The position numbers were made by a program, and so were the translations under genes. DNA of 64,000 bases. It comes from CAWEHU01 sp963808965 (GTDB lineage Bacteria > Pseudomonadota > Alphaproteobacteria > Acetobacterales > Acetobacteraceae). The stretch spans positions 62,001 to 126,000 of the forward strand of contig CAWEHU010000030.1 of NCBI GenBank assembly GCA_963808965.1, read 5' to 3'. The notes under the pieces were generated by a model. The model saw only the letters and a program-made list of their open reading frames with translations. It was not told where the DNA came from and ran no database searches. Positions 1 to 9,491 of this stretch are shown in pieces. Numbering within the stretch: position 1 is the first letter of the stretch; each line of letters begins with the position of its first letter.

Positions 1-1369
1 GTTGATCGAGCGATACGCCTGCTCGACGGTCAGCACGCCCGAGCAACACCATCGCGCAGGCTGCAACGAGCCCAGCGATGACGGCCGGTACCGCACCGGT
101 CGCGAGGACGATCACCATGCCGAGCAGCACGGCGATGGCCTGCTTCGCCCCCGCTCCCATGGGAACGGCCTGGCGGCGCACGAGCTCCGGCGAATCGACC
201 ACCAGCACGTTGGGATCGTCGAGGCGCTCGTCGAGCGCCTTCCAGGTTCCCTGGAGCAGCAGCATATCGCCGGCTTCGAGCACCGTCTCGTCGGGGCCCT
301 GGTCCTCGCCTCGGCGTTGCACGGCCAGGATGACAAGATCGCCGCTGGGCGTGACCATTCCCGGAAAGACTGATTCCCCCAGGAAGGCGGATCGGGGAGG
401 GATGACGACCTCGGCCAGGCCGGACATGCGATTGAACAGCGTGTCGGAGGCGGCCCCTTCCTCGCGGAACGCAGCGAGCTTGTCTGCCGCGAAAGCACCG
501 GCCGTCTCCGCTTCGCCGCGCACGATGAGAATGTCTCCCTCGGCGAGTGCCGGCCTCCGCAACGGGCCGCCCTGCACGCCGTCCTGCACCGCGACCAAGG
601 CGAGGCCCGGATAATCCTTCAGGTCGATCGCGCTCTGCACCATTCCGGCCAGAGGCGAACGCGCGCGAACGCGAAGTTGAAACAGCCCGTCGTCGAGTCT
701 GTACTGCTCCACCAAGGTTCGGGCGTGCTTGCTGAGATCGGACGGAATCGTCCGTCCGGCGCGATTCGGCAGCAGCCGGTGGCCGAACAGCACGACGATG
801 GCGATCGTGCCGAGCACCAGCGGCACGCCCGCGATGGCGAACTCGAAATAGCCGAACGGCGCCAGCCCAGCATCCGCCGACGCCTCGGAGACCAGCACGT
901 TCACCGGCGTTCCGGTGAGCGCAAGCAGGGATCCGGCATGGGACCCGAACACCAGCGGCATGAGGAGCTGCGAGGGAGGACGGCCGAGCCGGACTGCCAT
1001 GACGACAACGACGGGCAGCAGCGCGGCGACCGCCCCGTTTATGCTGATGAGCGCCCCCAGGCACGCGACGAGCAGCATCGTGAAAATCAGCAATCGCGCG
1101 CGGCTCGTCCCCGCCTTTGCGATCAGGAGCTGGCCCGCCCATGCCGTCACGCCCGTGGCGTCGAGCCCCTCACTGACCACGAACAGCGACGCGATGAAGA
1201 TGACCGCGGAGTCGCCGAGACCCGCCAGCGCATCCTTCAGATTGAGAACGCCGGTCGCGTAGAGCGACAGCGCCGTCCCGAGCGCGACAATCACCACCGG
1301 AACACGGTTCCACACGAAGAGAACCACGACGGCGGCGATGATCGCGAAGGTGATGGTTATGTTGCTCAG
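1..1369 (-). CDS. SLC13-family permease with two TrkA-C domains, 3' end outside window, one frameshift
   Basis: Inner-membrane anion/dicarboxylate-type permease. About six hydrophobic segments at the N-terminus are followed by two soluble RCK_C/TrkA_C-like domains (roughly residues 215-380), after which membrane segments resume near the left edge. No ATG, GTG or TTG lies in frame; I place the start at a CTG at 1369 because GGAAGG sits nine bases upstream. Near position 40 a GGG triplet carries one base too many: the protein continues in the next frame with the family motif EQAYRSIN, which reappears as AYRSIN in the second SLC13 gene at 25.3 kb. The C-terminal membrane half lies beyond the window. 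Substrate unknown. Confidence 0.75.
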   Translation of the reverse strand, partial: MSNITITFAIIAAVVVLFVWNRVPVVIVALGTALSLYATGVLNLKDALAGLGDSAVIFIASLFVVSEGLDATGVTAWAGQLLIAKAGTSRARLLIFTMLLVACLGALISINGAVAALLPVVVVMAVRLGRPPSQLLMPLVFGSHAGSLLALTGTPVNVLVSEASADAGLAPFGYFEFAIAGVPLVLGTIAIVVLFGHRLLPNRAGRTIPSDLSKHARTLVEQYRLDDGLFQLRVRARSPLAGMVQSAIDLKDYPGLALVAVQDGVQGGPLRRPALAEGDILIVRGEAETAGAFAADKLAAFREEGAASDTLFNRMSGLAEVVIPPRSAFLGESVFPGMVTPSGDLVILAVQRRGEDQGPDETVLEAGDMLLLQGTWKALDERLDDPNVLVVDSPELVRRQAVPMGAGAKQAIAVLLGMVIVLATGAVPAVIAGLVAACAMVLLGRADRRAGVSLDQ

Positions 1370-1520
1370 GGCGCTTGTCCTTCCTTGTATCCCGCAGCGC
1401 AGTTCCGGGAACGGAACCGTCGGTCGCAGCGGGCGGCCGCTGTTCGATAGGCAAAGCGGTTACGGTCTTTCCGACGCGGCCGGCAAACTCCAAATCGCGT
1501 GCTTCAGCTCGTTGCCGCCA

Positions 1521-3158
1521 TTAGCCCTTCGCCATCATCGCCGCGTACAGCGCGACGGCGAGCGCCAGTAGCGACAAGCCCGCGATGGGCCACCGCCGCA
1601 AGAACTCGTCGGCCCGCTCGGTTGCATTGCCGCATGCGCGAGCCGCGCGCCAGCCGAAACGGCCCAGAACGACGATGTCGCCCTCGGGAACGCGCGGCAA
1701 CGCTCCTTCCCAGCGGGCCAACCCCGCCGCCAGCACCACGCCGACCAGCACCGGCCACAACGCCTTCCAGAGCGAGGCGGAAGCGAACGCCTCGGTGAGA
1801 CTACCAAGGCCCAGCGCCGGATAAAGCACCCACGGGATCGCGACAGAGGCGAAGGCCAGCACGAGCCATGGCACCGTCAGACTGGCCGTCGTCGCGCCAT
1901 TCGGCGCGGCCGGGGCCACGGTCGCGAGGCGGCGCAGGAAGTACAGCATCAGCACCGTGCTCGCTACAGCCGAAGCCGTTGCGAGCGCCCCGACCGCACC
2001 ACCCTCAAGCGGCGCTTTCACGGCGAGCTTGGCGAGGCCGCCGCCGGTGAACGGCAAACCGCCGAAGCCCAGGGCGACAACGGCCGCAGGTAGCAGGACC
2101 AGCCAGAGCCGGCGCGCACCGCCCCGAGCGGCTACGCCCACGGCGAGGAACAGCGACCCTTTCGCCAGCACGTGATGGCCCGCGTAGAAGGCGACGGGCA
2201 AGAGCGCGCCCGCGCTCCCGGCCGAAAGCGCCCGGCCCAGCACCGCCGCGATGAACCCCATCTGGCTGATACTGGAATAGGCCAGCACGGTCTTCGGGTT
2301 GGCCTGCGTGACTCCGACCGCCACACCGTAAAAGGCCGCGAACAGGCCAATGCCGGTCAGCGCGCCGCCCCAGTGCGGAAGCCCGGCCATGACCGGCAGG
2401 AACCGGATCAGGCCGATTATCCCAGCTTTGCTGATTGCCCCGCTGATGACGGCCGCGGCCGGGATCGGAGCGGCGGAGTAGGCCAGCGGGAGCCAGACAT
2501 GCAGCGGCACCAGCCCCGCCTTGAGCCCGAATCCCGCGATCAGGCAGATGAGCGTGACGGTGCGCGTCGCCGAACCCGGCAGCGCGGCCACCGCGTCTCC
2601 GATGAGCAGACTCTCGCCGGGGATCGCGGCTGCCAGGAGCACGAACCCGGCGAGCAGCAAGGCTTCTCCCAGGACGGCGAAATTGACGTAGATGAGAGCC
2701 GCGCGTCGTGCCCGTGGCGTTCCGTCGTGTGCAATCAGTCCGTACGGCGCGAGGCTGGCGAGGGCGAACAGCACGTAGAAGCTCACCAGGTCGGCGGCGA
2801 AGAACACGCCGAGACTGCCCGCCAGCGCCAACAGCCAGAATTCCGCGAACCTTGTGCTGTGCGGCTGCCCGCGCTGATGCGCAGCGGCATAGACGCCCGC
2901 CCCGATCCAGAGCAGCGCTGCGGTTCCGAGCAGCACCGCGCCGGGCAAGTCGAGAGCCAGCGTCAGCCGCAGCCGGGGCAGCGTCCAGCTAATGGACGGC
3001 GCACCGGCGGCGAGCAGGGCGGCGGCGAGGCCCGGAACCGGCGCGAGCGGCAGCAGATCCAAGACGCGGGCCCGCACCGGCCGGAAGGCGCAAGCCGCCA
3101 GCAGCAGCAGCGGAGTGGCCAGCGCGGCGACGAGCAGGCCGGACCAGGCGCCCGTCAT
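1521..3158 (-). CDS. Mrp-type proton antiporter subunit (NuoL/M/N-like), second copy
   Basis: 545-residue membrane protein of the proton-conducting quinone oxidoreductase/antiporter family (proton_antipo_M). It has about 14 hydrophobic segments; the conserved core shows KAGLVPLHVWLP, a broken helix found in NuoL/M/N and MrpA/D, and later AYSSISQMG. The start ATG overlaps the stop of mrpD by four bases (ATGA), so the two are translationally coupled; longer in-frame extensions upstream are out of keeping with the family. It is the last gene of the Mrp operon and presumably supplies the second ion-conducting subunit, playing the MrpA core role alongside MrpD. Assignment to family is firm, to MrpA versus MrpD is not. 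Confidence 0.85.
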   Translation of the reverse strand: MTGAWSGLLVAALATPLLLLAACAFRPVRARVLDLLPLAPVPGLAAALLAAGAPSISWTLPRLRLTLALDLPGAVLLGTAALLWIGAGVYAAAHQRGQPHSTRFAEFWLLALAGSLGVFFAADLVSFYVLFALASLAPYGLIAHDGTPRARRAALIYVNFAVLGEALLLAGFVLLAAAIPGESLLIGDAVAALPGSATRTVTLICLIAGFGLKAGLVPLHVWLPLAYSAAPIPAAAVISGAISKAGIIGLIRFLPVMAGLPHWGGALTGIGLFAAFYGVAVGVTQANPKTVLAYSSISQMGFIAAVLGRALSAGSAGALLPVAFYAGHHVLAKGSLFLAVGVAARGGARRLWLVLLPAAVVALGFGGLPFTGGGLAKLAVKAPLEGGAVGALATASAVASTVLMLYFLRRLATVAPAAPNGATTASLTVPWLVLAFASVAIPWVLYPALGLGSLTEAFASASLWKALWPVLVGVVLAAGLARWEGALPRVPEGDIVVLGRFGWRAARACGNATERADEFLRRWPIAGLSLLALAVALYAAMMAKG

Positions 3159-4666
3159 GGCAGCCGCACGACCGCCGCATCCGGACGGCCGATCTGGAGC
3201 ACCCCGAAGGCGCCGAGGGGCACCAAGCCGAGCGCCACGGACCAGATCGCCAGCGCGAGCACCACGGCCTCGCGCCCACGCGCGACGGACGCCCGCAGAA
3301 CCGGCGCGCGCCCTGCTGGATCGGCGAGCGCCGAGGCCAACACACGGAACACGTAGCCTCCGGCGAACAGCCCGCCCGCAAGCATAACCAGACCCCACCA
3401 CCACTGGCCGCTGGCGAGGGCGGCTCGCAGCAGCATCAGCTTCGCCGCGAACCCGCCGCTCGGCGGCACGCCCATCAGCGACAATCCGCCGAGCCCGAAA
3501 GCCAGCACCGTCATCGGCAGCGCCCGGGCTATCCCGCCGAGCTCGGCGATACGGTCATGGCCGAGCGCCTCGGCAATCAGCCCCGCCGCCATGAACATGG
3601 CCGCCTTCGCGAAAGCGTGCGACGCCGCTTGCAGGATGCCGCCTTCGAGCGCGCCGCTGCTCCACGGCGCATCCGGGATGGCGGCGAGCGGGAAAATGAG
3701 GAACAGGTAGCCGAGCTGGGCCACGGTCGAGTAGGCCACCAGCATCTTCAGCCGCGCCACGCGCAGCGCAAGCACGCTGCCGACCAGGATCGCCGCCGCC
3801 CCCAGCGCCGCCAGCACCTGCCCCGCCGTGACACCGGGTACGCCCGGCATCACATCGAACCAGAGCCGCAGCACGAGGAAGAACGACCCCTTCACGACGA
3901 GGGCCGAGAGCATGGCGCTTGCCGCCGGCGGCGCGCCGGCATGGGCGGGCGGCAGCCACAGATGTAGCGGGAACAGCGCCGTCTTGGCCATCAGTCCCGC
4001 GGTGATGAGGGCCGCCGGGACGTAGGCCGCCGCCTCGGGCCGGACACGCGCCGATAGCAGGGCGATGTCGAGTGTGCCGTACGCGCCGTAAAGCAAGACG
4101 ATGCCGAGCAGGTAGAGCAACGAGCCGAGCAGCGCGAACAGCATGTAGCGCAGCGCCGCCGCGATCACCTCCGCCCGCCCGTCCAGGCACACAAGCGGCA
4201 CGGCGCTGAAGGTCAGCATCTCCAGCGCGACATAGAGATTGAACAAGTCGCCGCCGAGGAACACGAGGTTCAGCGACGACCACAGCGCCAGCAGCAGAAT
4301 CCAGAATACCGTGCGCTGGCGGCCCGGCGCGAAGACGCCGCGGGCAAACAGCGCGACGGCGCCGATCACGACGGCGGCGGTCAGGATCATCGCCGCCGAG
4401 AAGCCGTCCGCGCGCAGCACGATGCCGAGCGGCGGCGCCCAGCCACCGAGCGCGTAGGATAGCGCGTGTTGCGCGCGCAGCACGCCCACGAGAATGGCGA
4501 TGGCGATCCCGGCCCCGGCCGCGATCGGCACGAGGCTCACCCGCTCGGCATGGCGCTCATCGACGGCCAGGAGCAGCAGGACTCCGATGAGCGGGACGAC
4601 AATCGAGAGCACGAGCAGGAACCCGCCCCGGGTCGCACCGCCGGATATGAAATCTGCCGCTTGCAT
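3155..4666 (-). CDS. mrpD: Mrp antiporter subunit D
   Basis: Integral membrane proton-antiporter subunit of about 503 residues, homologous to NuoN/NuoM. Hydrophobic helices run along the whole length; the conserved motif MAKTALFPLHLWLPPAHA marks the half-channel lysine and broken helix, and AYSTVAQLGY follows. Start is ATG at 4666; a TTG three bases upstream is a possible alternative. It begins ten bases after the mrpC stop codon and overlaps the next antiporter subunit by four bases, so it is mid-operon. The complex exchanges cytoplasmic monovalent cations for protons and supports pH and sodium homeostasis. Confidence 0.88.
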   Translation of the reverse strand: MQAADFISGGATRGGFLLVLSIVVPLIGVLLLLAVDERHAERVSLVPIAAGAGIAIAILVGVLRAQHALSYALGGWAPPLGIVLRADGFSAAMILTAAVVIGAVALFARGVFAPGRQRTVFWILLLALWSSLNLVFLGGDLFNLYVALEMLTFSAVPLVCLDGRAEVIAAALRYMLFALLGSLLYLLGIVLLYGAYGTLDIALLSARVRPEAAAYVPAALITAGLMAKTALFPLHLWLPPAHAGAPPAASAMLSALVVKGSFFLVLRLWFDVMPGVPGVTAGQVLAALGAAAILVGSVLALRVARLKMLVAYSTVAQLGYLFLIFPLAAIPDAPWSSGALEGGILQAASHAFAKAAMFMAAGLIAEALGHDRIAELGGIARALPMTVLAFGLGGLSLMGVPPSGGFAAKLMLLRAALASGQWWWGLVMLAGGLFAGGYVFRVLASALADPAGRAPVLRASVARGREAVVLALAIWSVALGLVPLGAFGVLQIGRPDAAVVRLP

Positions 4667-4676
4667 CAATGCGCCG

Positions 4677-5015
4677 TCACTGCGCCTCGCCGGGCTTTCG
4701 CGCTTCCGCCGCGCCGGGGCTTAGGGTCGCGCGTCCCGTCAGCTGGAACAGGCGAAGCAGCAGCGTGACCGCGAGCGCCGTCGCCGCGAAGGCAACGACG
4801 ATGCCGGTAATGACGAGCGCCTGTGGCACCGGATCGGCCGCCAAGCCCGCCGCCGCGCCGCGCCGCGCGATGGCGCCGAAGATCAGGAACAGCCCGCCGC
4901 CGAGCAGATTGAGGCCGAGCACTTTGCGAAGCGGCTCCGGTTGCACGATGGCCCCGTACAGGCCCGTCCCGACCAGCGCCGCCCCGAGCAGGCCGAACAG
5001 TGTGGCGCCAGTCAT
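4677..5015 (-). CDS. mrpC: Mrp antiporter subunit C (NuoK-like)
   Basis: Small 112-residue membrane protein with three hydrophobic helices, like NuoK and MrpC/MnhC. Visible family features are the GLYGAI segment in the first helix region, the middle helix beginning LGLNLLGGG, and DPVPQALVITGIVV, where family members have a conserved acidic-proline-glutamine loop before the last helix. Its ATG overlaps the stop of the preceding MnhB-domain gene by four bases (ATGA). The basic tail after the third helix is slightly longer than usual. Structural subunit of the Mrp complex; identification is strong from sequence and from position between B and D. Confidence 0.88.
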   Translation of the reverse strand: MTGATLFGLLGAALVGTGLYGAIVQPEPLRKVLGLNLLGGGLFLIFGAIARRGAAAGLAADPVPQALVITGIVVAFAATALAVTLLLRLFQLTGRATLSPGAAEARKPGEAQ

Positions 5016-5960
5016 GGCCGTGGCGGTGCCTGCGGCGGGCCGGCCACCATCATCGCGAGCATCGCCGCGATCGAGAGCGTGAGCGGCACCTCGATCGCCA
5101 CGATCAGCGGCTTGGCGATGGATGGGGGAAAACCGAGAAACACCCCCGGCCAGACGAAACCAGCGAGTCCGGCCGCCAGGAACACCAGAGGGCCGGCCAG
5201 CACCATCCCCAGCAGCCACGCGCTGTCGGTCCGCGGCGGGGTCCGCAGCCCGGCGAGCATCACTAGCAGCCACATGGATGCCAGCACCGAGGCGCCCGGG
5301 AAGGCGCCGCCCGGTCGGTCCGCCCCGGCCCAGAACAGGTAGATGCCCACGATTACGCCGACAGGCGGCAGCACCCGGGCAAGAAAGACGAGCGGTCCCT
5401 CGGCTTGCGCCCGTCCGAGCGGGGGCGGCGCGCGGCCCCAGGCGCGATCGGGCGCCAGCGACCACACGCCGATCACGGCGAGCAGCAGCACGATCTTCTC
5501 GAGCAACGTGTCGAAGGCGCGGTAGCCGAGCAGCACCGCCGTTACCGGATTGCCGAGCTGCGTCGCGCCCAGGTTCGCTACGGCCTCGGGGGCCAGGCTG
5601 GGCGCGGGCTCGGGGAGCGACAAGACGATCGATCCCGAGCCCGGCGACAACGCAGAGGCACAGCGCCAGCGCGAGCAGCTGCACCGCCGGTCCAGTCCGT
5701 TCGGCCGTGGCGGTGGCTCCGGGAACGCGCAGCTGCGCCGCCGCCCGGAACAGGAACACGCCGGTAACGCCGCTGCCGATCGCCGCCTCCGTCAACGCCA
5801 CGTCCACCGCCTCCAGGCGGACCCAGATCAGCGCCAGCAGGAGCCCGTACACGACGAAGCCGATGACCGCGGCTGCGGAGTCGCGCGCGGCCAGCATCCA
5901 CCCCGCCGCGCCCAGCACGAGCACGGCGATCATTACGTCCAGCGCCGTCCCCAAACTCAC
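5012..5960 (-). CDS. mrpB: Mrp antiporter subunit: DUF4040/MbhD-like domain plus MnhB domain, one frameshift
   Basis: Two parts characteristic of MrpB or the MrpA C-terminus: first a three-helix DUF4040 (MbhD-like) segment containing WVRLEAVDVALTEAAIG, then, about 100 residues on, an MnhB domain with GNPVTAVLLGYRAFDTLLEK followed by helices with GGAFPGAS. The two parts lie in adjacent frames; near 5645, in the stretch around GGGCTCGGGATC, one extra base breaks an otherwise continuous protein of about 315 residues. They might also be two overlapping genes, but in this type of operon the two domains are usually one polypeptide. I take the GTG at 5960 as start. The end overlaps mrpC by four bases. 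Confidence 0.75.
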
Positions 5961-6251
5961 TGCGGCACTCCGTCGCGGCCGGACGCGACGGGCGATGAGC
6001 TGGCTCACCGTTGCGCCGGCAAGCTGGGCGAGCAGCCACAGGCAGATCAGCTTGAGCCCGCCGAACGCGTCCGGGGCACGCGGCAGCAATCCGAGCACGA
6101 TCAGTCCGAGGCCCAGATTGTCGGCCTTCGTCAGCGCATGCAGCCGGGTGAGCGAGTCCGGGAAGCGCAGCAGCCCGACGGTTCCCGCGAGGAACATGAA
6201 GCCGCCGGCCGACACGGCAACGACTGTCACGACGTCCAGGACGATTCTCAT
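5961..6251 (-). CDS. mrpG: Mrp antiporter subunit G
   Basis: About 97 residues, three hydrophobic helices, with the MrpG/PhaG/MnhG signature FPDSLTRLHALTKADNLG and a following GGLKLICLW helix. Start ATG at 6251. No stop codon occurs in frame before the following DUF4040 gene: the reading frame runs straight on through its GTG start. A TGA overlapping that GTG exists in the neighbouring frame, so either one base is extra near the 3' end of mrpG or the subunits are genuinely fused. The family is certain; the end coordinate is a judgement. Confidence 0.8.
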
Positions 6252-6530
6252 GGCGGAGGCTGTGTGTCGGCTTCGCGCGTCGGCCGAGCCGGTTGTGGCG
6301 AATGCGGCTGCGATGAAGGCCGCGAGGAGAGCCAGGACCAGCGCGACATCGACCACGGCCGGTGTGTGGGTCGCCGCCGCGATCAGCGCCAGCACCGCCA
6401 TCCCGCCCGTGCCGAGCAACTGCGCCGCCATCAGCCGGTCGGCATCCGAGGGGCCGTACAGCACGCGCACCAGGCCGAGGGCGACCGCGCCCAGCACGAT
6501 CAGAGCGGCGGCGAGCAGGAAGTCAGTCAT
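6252..6530 (-). CDS. mrpF: Mrp antiporter subunit F
   Basis: Small membrane subunit of about 93 residues with three hydrophobic helices and the MrpF motif RVLYGPSDADRLMAA, in which family members have a conserved G-P-s-x-x-D-R. The start ATG at 6530 overlaps the end of mrpE by eight bases. Like mrpG, it has no stop in its own frame and runs in frame into the downstream subunit; a TGA overlapping the mrpG ATG lies one frame over. The hydrophilic tail after the last helix (rich in Ala, Ser, Arg) is unlike the family, which favours a late one-base insertion over a true F-G fusion. Confidence 0.8.
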
Positions 6531-7026
6531 CCGCGACGCCGAGCACCCGGCAGAGCAGCGCCTCTTCTTCCCGCATTTGCGCCGTGACCGGCTGGGCGAC
6601 GTCGAGGCAATGGACGAGCAGGGAGCCTTCTGGATCGGTTCCGAACGGCACCGTGCCCGGCACGAGGCTGGTGAGCGCGGCGAAGGCGCTTTGCGCCGGA
6701 CCCGGCGGCAGACGCGTCTTGCAGGTGACGGTGCCGAGGTTCAGCGGCATCCGCGGATCGAGCGCGCGGCGCGCCACGTCAAGACCGGCGGAGGCGGACT
6801 GACGGAGGAAACGAAGCGCCAGGACGAAGAGCGCCGGAGCCGAGGGGCGGCCAACCCCCGCCGGCAGCAGGGTGAGGCTGGTCCAGGTCGCGGCCGCGGA
6901 CGCGACCACGCCGGCTGCCAGGGAGCCGGCACCGGCCCCGAGCAGCACCAGCCAGAGCAGCAAGAACCCTGTCCATCGCAGCGTCGCAGCGCGCACCGTC
7001 AGCGTACCGGCTCTCCGCCGACCCAC
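6523..7026 (-). CDS. mrpE: Mrp antiporter subunit E
   Basis: 167-residue MrpE/MnhE-like subunit (PF01899). Two N-terminal hydrophobic helices are followed by a soluble half with P-L-N-L-G-T and LTSLVPGTVPFG, close to the family motif of LTPGT type, and LLVHCLDV. Start is GTG at 7026. It is the first gene of the leftward Mrp operon E-F-G-B-C-D-antiporter, with an eight-base overlap to mrpF. MrpE is needed for assembly or full activity of the antiporter in characterised systems. The upstream DUF1269 gene ends only nine bases away and may be in the same transcript. Confidence 0.85.
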   Translation of the reverse strand: MGRRRAGTLTVRAATLRWTGFLLLWLVLLGAGAGSLAAGVVASAAATWTSLTLLPAGVGRPSAPALFVLALRFLRQSASAGLDVARRALDPRMPLNLGTVTCKTRLPPGPAQSAFAALTSLVPGTVPFGTDPEGSLLVHCLDVAQPVTAQMREEEALLCRVLGVADD

Positions 7027-7034
7027 CCTCGGGC

Positions 7035-7538
7035 TCAGGCGGTCGCGGCTGCCGTCGAGCCTGTCAGGGCCGCTTGCAGCGCCTCCTCCTTGGTGTCGTC
7101 AAACGAGGTCTGCATGATCTTGCCGCCGACGCCTTGCAGGGCGGCCAGCACCTTGTCCGCGGTCATTTTGCGGATCAGCAGGAACAATCCGGCAGTGCCG
7201 GGCTCGAGCGCCTGGGCGGCTTCCTTCATGAACTTGTCGCTGATGCCGATATCGGTCAGCCGCCCGCCGATCGCGCCCGACGCGGCGCCCACCGCCGCAC
7301 CGAGCAGAGGATTGAGGAAGATCAGCCCAAACAGAGCGCCCCAGGTGGCGCCGGACAGGGCGCCGCGGGCGGTCATGTTGACGAGCTGGTTCAGCCCGAC
7401 CCGGCCCGACCCGTCCTTGGTCGCGATGACGGCGTCACCGAGTTCGATCAGATACTCTTTCTGCATCGAGAGAATCTTGTCGCGGACCTCCTCCGCCTGC
7501 TGCTCGGTCGGGAAGGCGATGAAGACGAGATCGCTCAT
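7035..7538 (-). CDS. DUF1269 membrane-associated protein
   Basis: 167 residues matching the DUF1269 family: an N-terminal soluble alpha/beta part beginning MSDLVFIAFPTEQQAEEV, a central glycine-rich hydrophobic stretch (about residues 55-90: GALSGATWGALFGLIF, then GAAVGAASGAIGG) likely to form a membrane hairpin, and a soluble C-terminal part with GTAGLFLLIRK. The biochemical role is not established; members often sit beside ion transport or stress genes, as here immediately upstream of the Mrp operon. Good ribosome binding site GGAGCAG upstream of the ATG. Family assignment secure, function unknown. Confidence 0.85.
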   Translation of the reverse strand: MSDLVFIAFPTEQQAEEVRDKILSMQKEYLIELGDAVIATKDGSGRVGLNQLVNMTARGALSGATWGALFGLIFLNPLLGAAVGAASGAIGGRLTDIGISDKFMKEAAQALEPGTAGLFLLIRKMTADKVLAALQGVGGKIMQTSFDDTKEEALQAALTGSTAAATA

Positions 7539-7578
7539 GGGACTGCTCCTGCGCGTATTGCGTTGCGGTTACGAACGG

Positions 7579-9133
7579 TCATGCCGGCCCGAACGGCAGG
7601 CCCAACAAATACCACAGCAGCAGCAACCCCGTCCAAAGGACGGTGAGCCACGCCGCGTACGGCAACATGATCGCGACGACGGTGCCGACGCCCGCGTCCT
7701 TTTGATATTTCTGCGTGAAGATCACGATCAGGCCGAAATACGCCATCAGCGGCGTGATGACGTTACCGGGCGAGTCGGCGACGCGATAGGCGGCCAGCAC
7801 CGCCGCCGGCGCCAGGTTGAGCTTCATGAACAGGGGTACGAAGATCGGCGCGAGGATCGCCCATTTCGCGATCGCCGCCGGGATGATCAGGTTGAGCAGC
7901 GCCGTCACGAGCACGAACATTATCAGCAGCGGCACCGCACCGAGATTCGCGCTTTTGAGCGCATCGCCGAGCGTCACGGCGATAATGGTCGCGATGTTGC
8001 TGTAATTGAAGTACGCGAGAAACTGGCTGATGACGAGGAAGAGGAACAGCAGCCCGCCCAGGCCGGAAAACGTCTTGGTGATGGCGCCGATCGCGTCACT
8101 GGCGCTGTTGATCACCCCTGCCGCCCTGCCATACGCGAACCCCGTCACCAGAAACAGCAGCATAATGAGCACGATCAAGCTGTTCATCAGCGGCGAGTCG
8201 CCGATGATCGCGCCCGTCTGCGGGTTTCGCAACGGCGCGCCAGCGGGGGCCGTGAGCAGGCCGATGACGATCACTACACCAATGAGCGCGAACAGCGCCG
8301 CTCTCAGCCCCTTCGATTCCGCTTCCGAGACTCCCGCCGTCGCGTCGGCCGGCAGATCTTCCGCGGCGTCCTGCCGATCCCAACGCCCGAGCCGCGGCTC
8401 TACCACCCGGTCGGTGATGACCGCGCACACGATGCTCATGAGAATCGTGGAGACGACGGAGAAATAGACGTTGGCCGTGAGGTCGATCGAGTAGCCCGGA
8501 TTGAGCAGATGGATGGCGTCGTTGGTGATCTCGGTCAGGACGCCGTCGAGCGGCGTGATGATGAGGTTCACCCCGAACACCGCCGAAACGCCCGCGAAGG
8601 CCGCGGCGATCCCAGCGACCGGATGCCGCCCCAGGCTGATGAAGGCGGCGGCTCCGAGCGGGATGAGAACCAGATAGCCCGCGTCGGAGGCGATGCTCGA
8701 CAGCACGCCCAAGGAACACGACGATGAAGGTGATCGCGCGAGGCGGGGCGACATCGACGATCTTGCGGATCAGCGCATTGATCAGTCCGGCCTCTTCCGC
8801 CAGGCCCACGCCGATCATCGCGACCGGGATGATGCCGACCGGGCCGAAGCCGAGGAAGTTGCGAACCGCCGAGGTGAAGATGAACCGGACGCCGTCGGGC
8901 GTGAGCAGGCTATTCACGGTCGCGGTCGCTTGCTTGACCTCGTGCGTCGCGGGATCAACGACCTGGTACGAGACGCTCGCGCCCATCATATACATGAGAT
9001 GCGAGAGCACGATCACCACGACCGCGAGCAGCAGGAACACCACGGCGGGGTGCGGGACCTTGTTCCCCACCACCTCGATGCCGTCCAGCAGTCGCTGCAT
9101 CGGCGTCTTTGGCGCGGCGATCGCTTGTTGCAT
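7579..9133 (-). CDS. abgT: AbgT-family transporter, one frameshift
   Basis: Inner-membrane transporter of the AbgT family (p-aminobenzoyl-glutamate transport or sulfonamide/PABA efflux). Conceptual length 518 residues, close to the usual 500-520. The N-terminal part carries GNKVPHPAVVFLLL, FLGFGPVGIIPVAMIG and GLAEEAGLI; the later part has SSIASDAGYLVLIPLGAA, NDAIHLLNPGYS, and near the end RVADSPGNVITPLMAY, all strong AbgT signatures. Near 8706 the sequence CTTGGGCG has one extra base, so the protein passes from one frame to the next; no residues seem lost. The start at 9133 is supported by GAAAGGG upstream. Substrate cannot be told from sequence. Confidence 0.85.
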
Positions 9134-9491
9134 TGCTCGAGCCCTTTCACCTGCTGGTCCGGGCACGTGTGGCTAACTTGCGCGTCAGAGCCGGGCCGCA
9201 GATACTGCCAATCCGGAACAATTCGTGCCGGGTCGGGCAGGAAACATCACGTCCGAGTCAATGGACGCAGCGAAATCGTCGCGTCGGCCTCGTATGGTTG
9301 GGCGCTCTGGTCCAGCCACCCCAACACAGGGTTTTCGTCGCCGCTTCCACTGCGGCGGGTTCGTTCGGTGAAACGTTCCGGACAATATATTGCGAATATT
9401 GCAAGCTCGGCAAGGGTTAACGTGGCCGCTCCTGGCGCAAGACAGCCCAGGAGGGCTTCGCCGATCCCATTGCGGCCCGCCCTTTCTTGTA
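9134..9491. other. Noncoding stretch upstream of abgT
   Basis: No convincing gene in either strand. The only pattern I see is a 13-base palindrome ATATT-GCG-AATAT at 9387-9399 in an AT-rich patch about 250 bases upstream of abgT, which could be an operator or part of a promoter. The abgT promoter should lie somewhere in this stretch, but I see no clear -35/-10 pair. Confidence 0.4.

Noticed and set aside
5122..8727. A 1201-codon open frame on the plus strand
   Set aside because: It is antisense to the Mrp, DUF1269 and AbgT genes. The protein is Arg/Ser/Ala-rich without domains, as expected for the complement of high-GC coding sequence.
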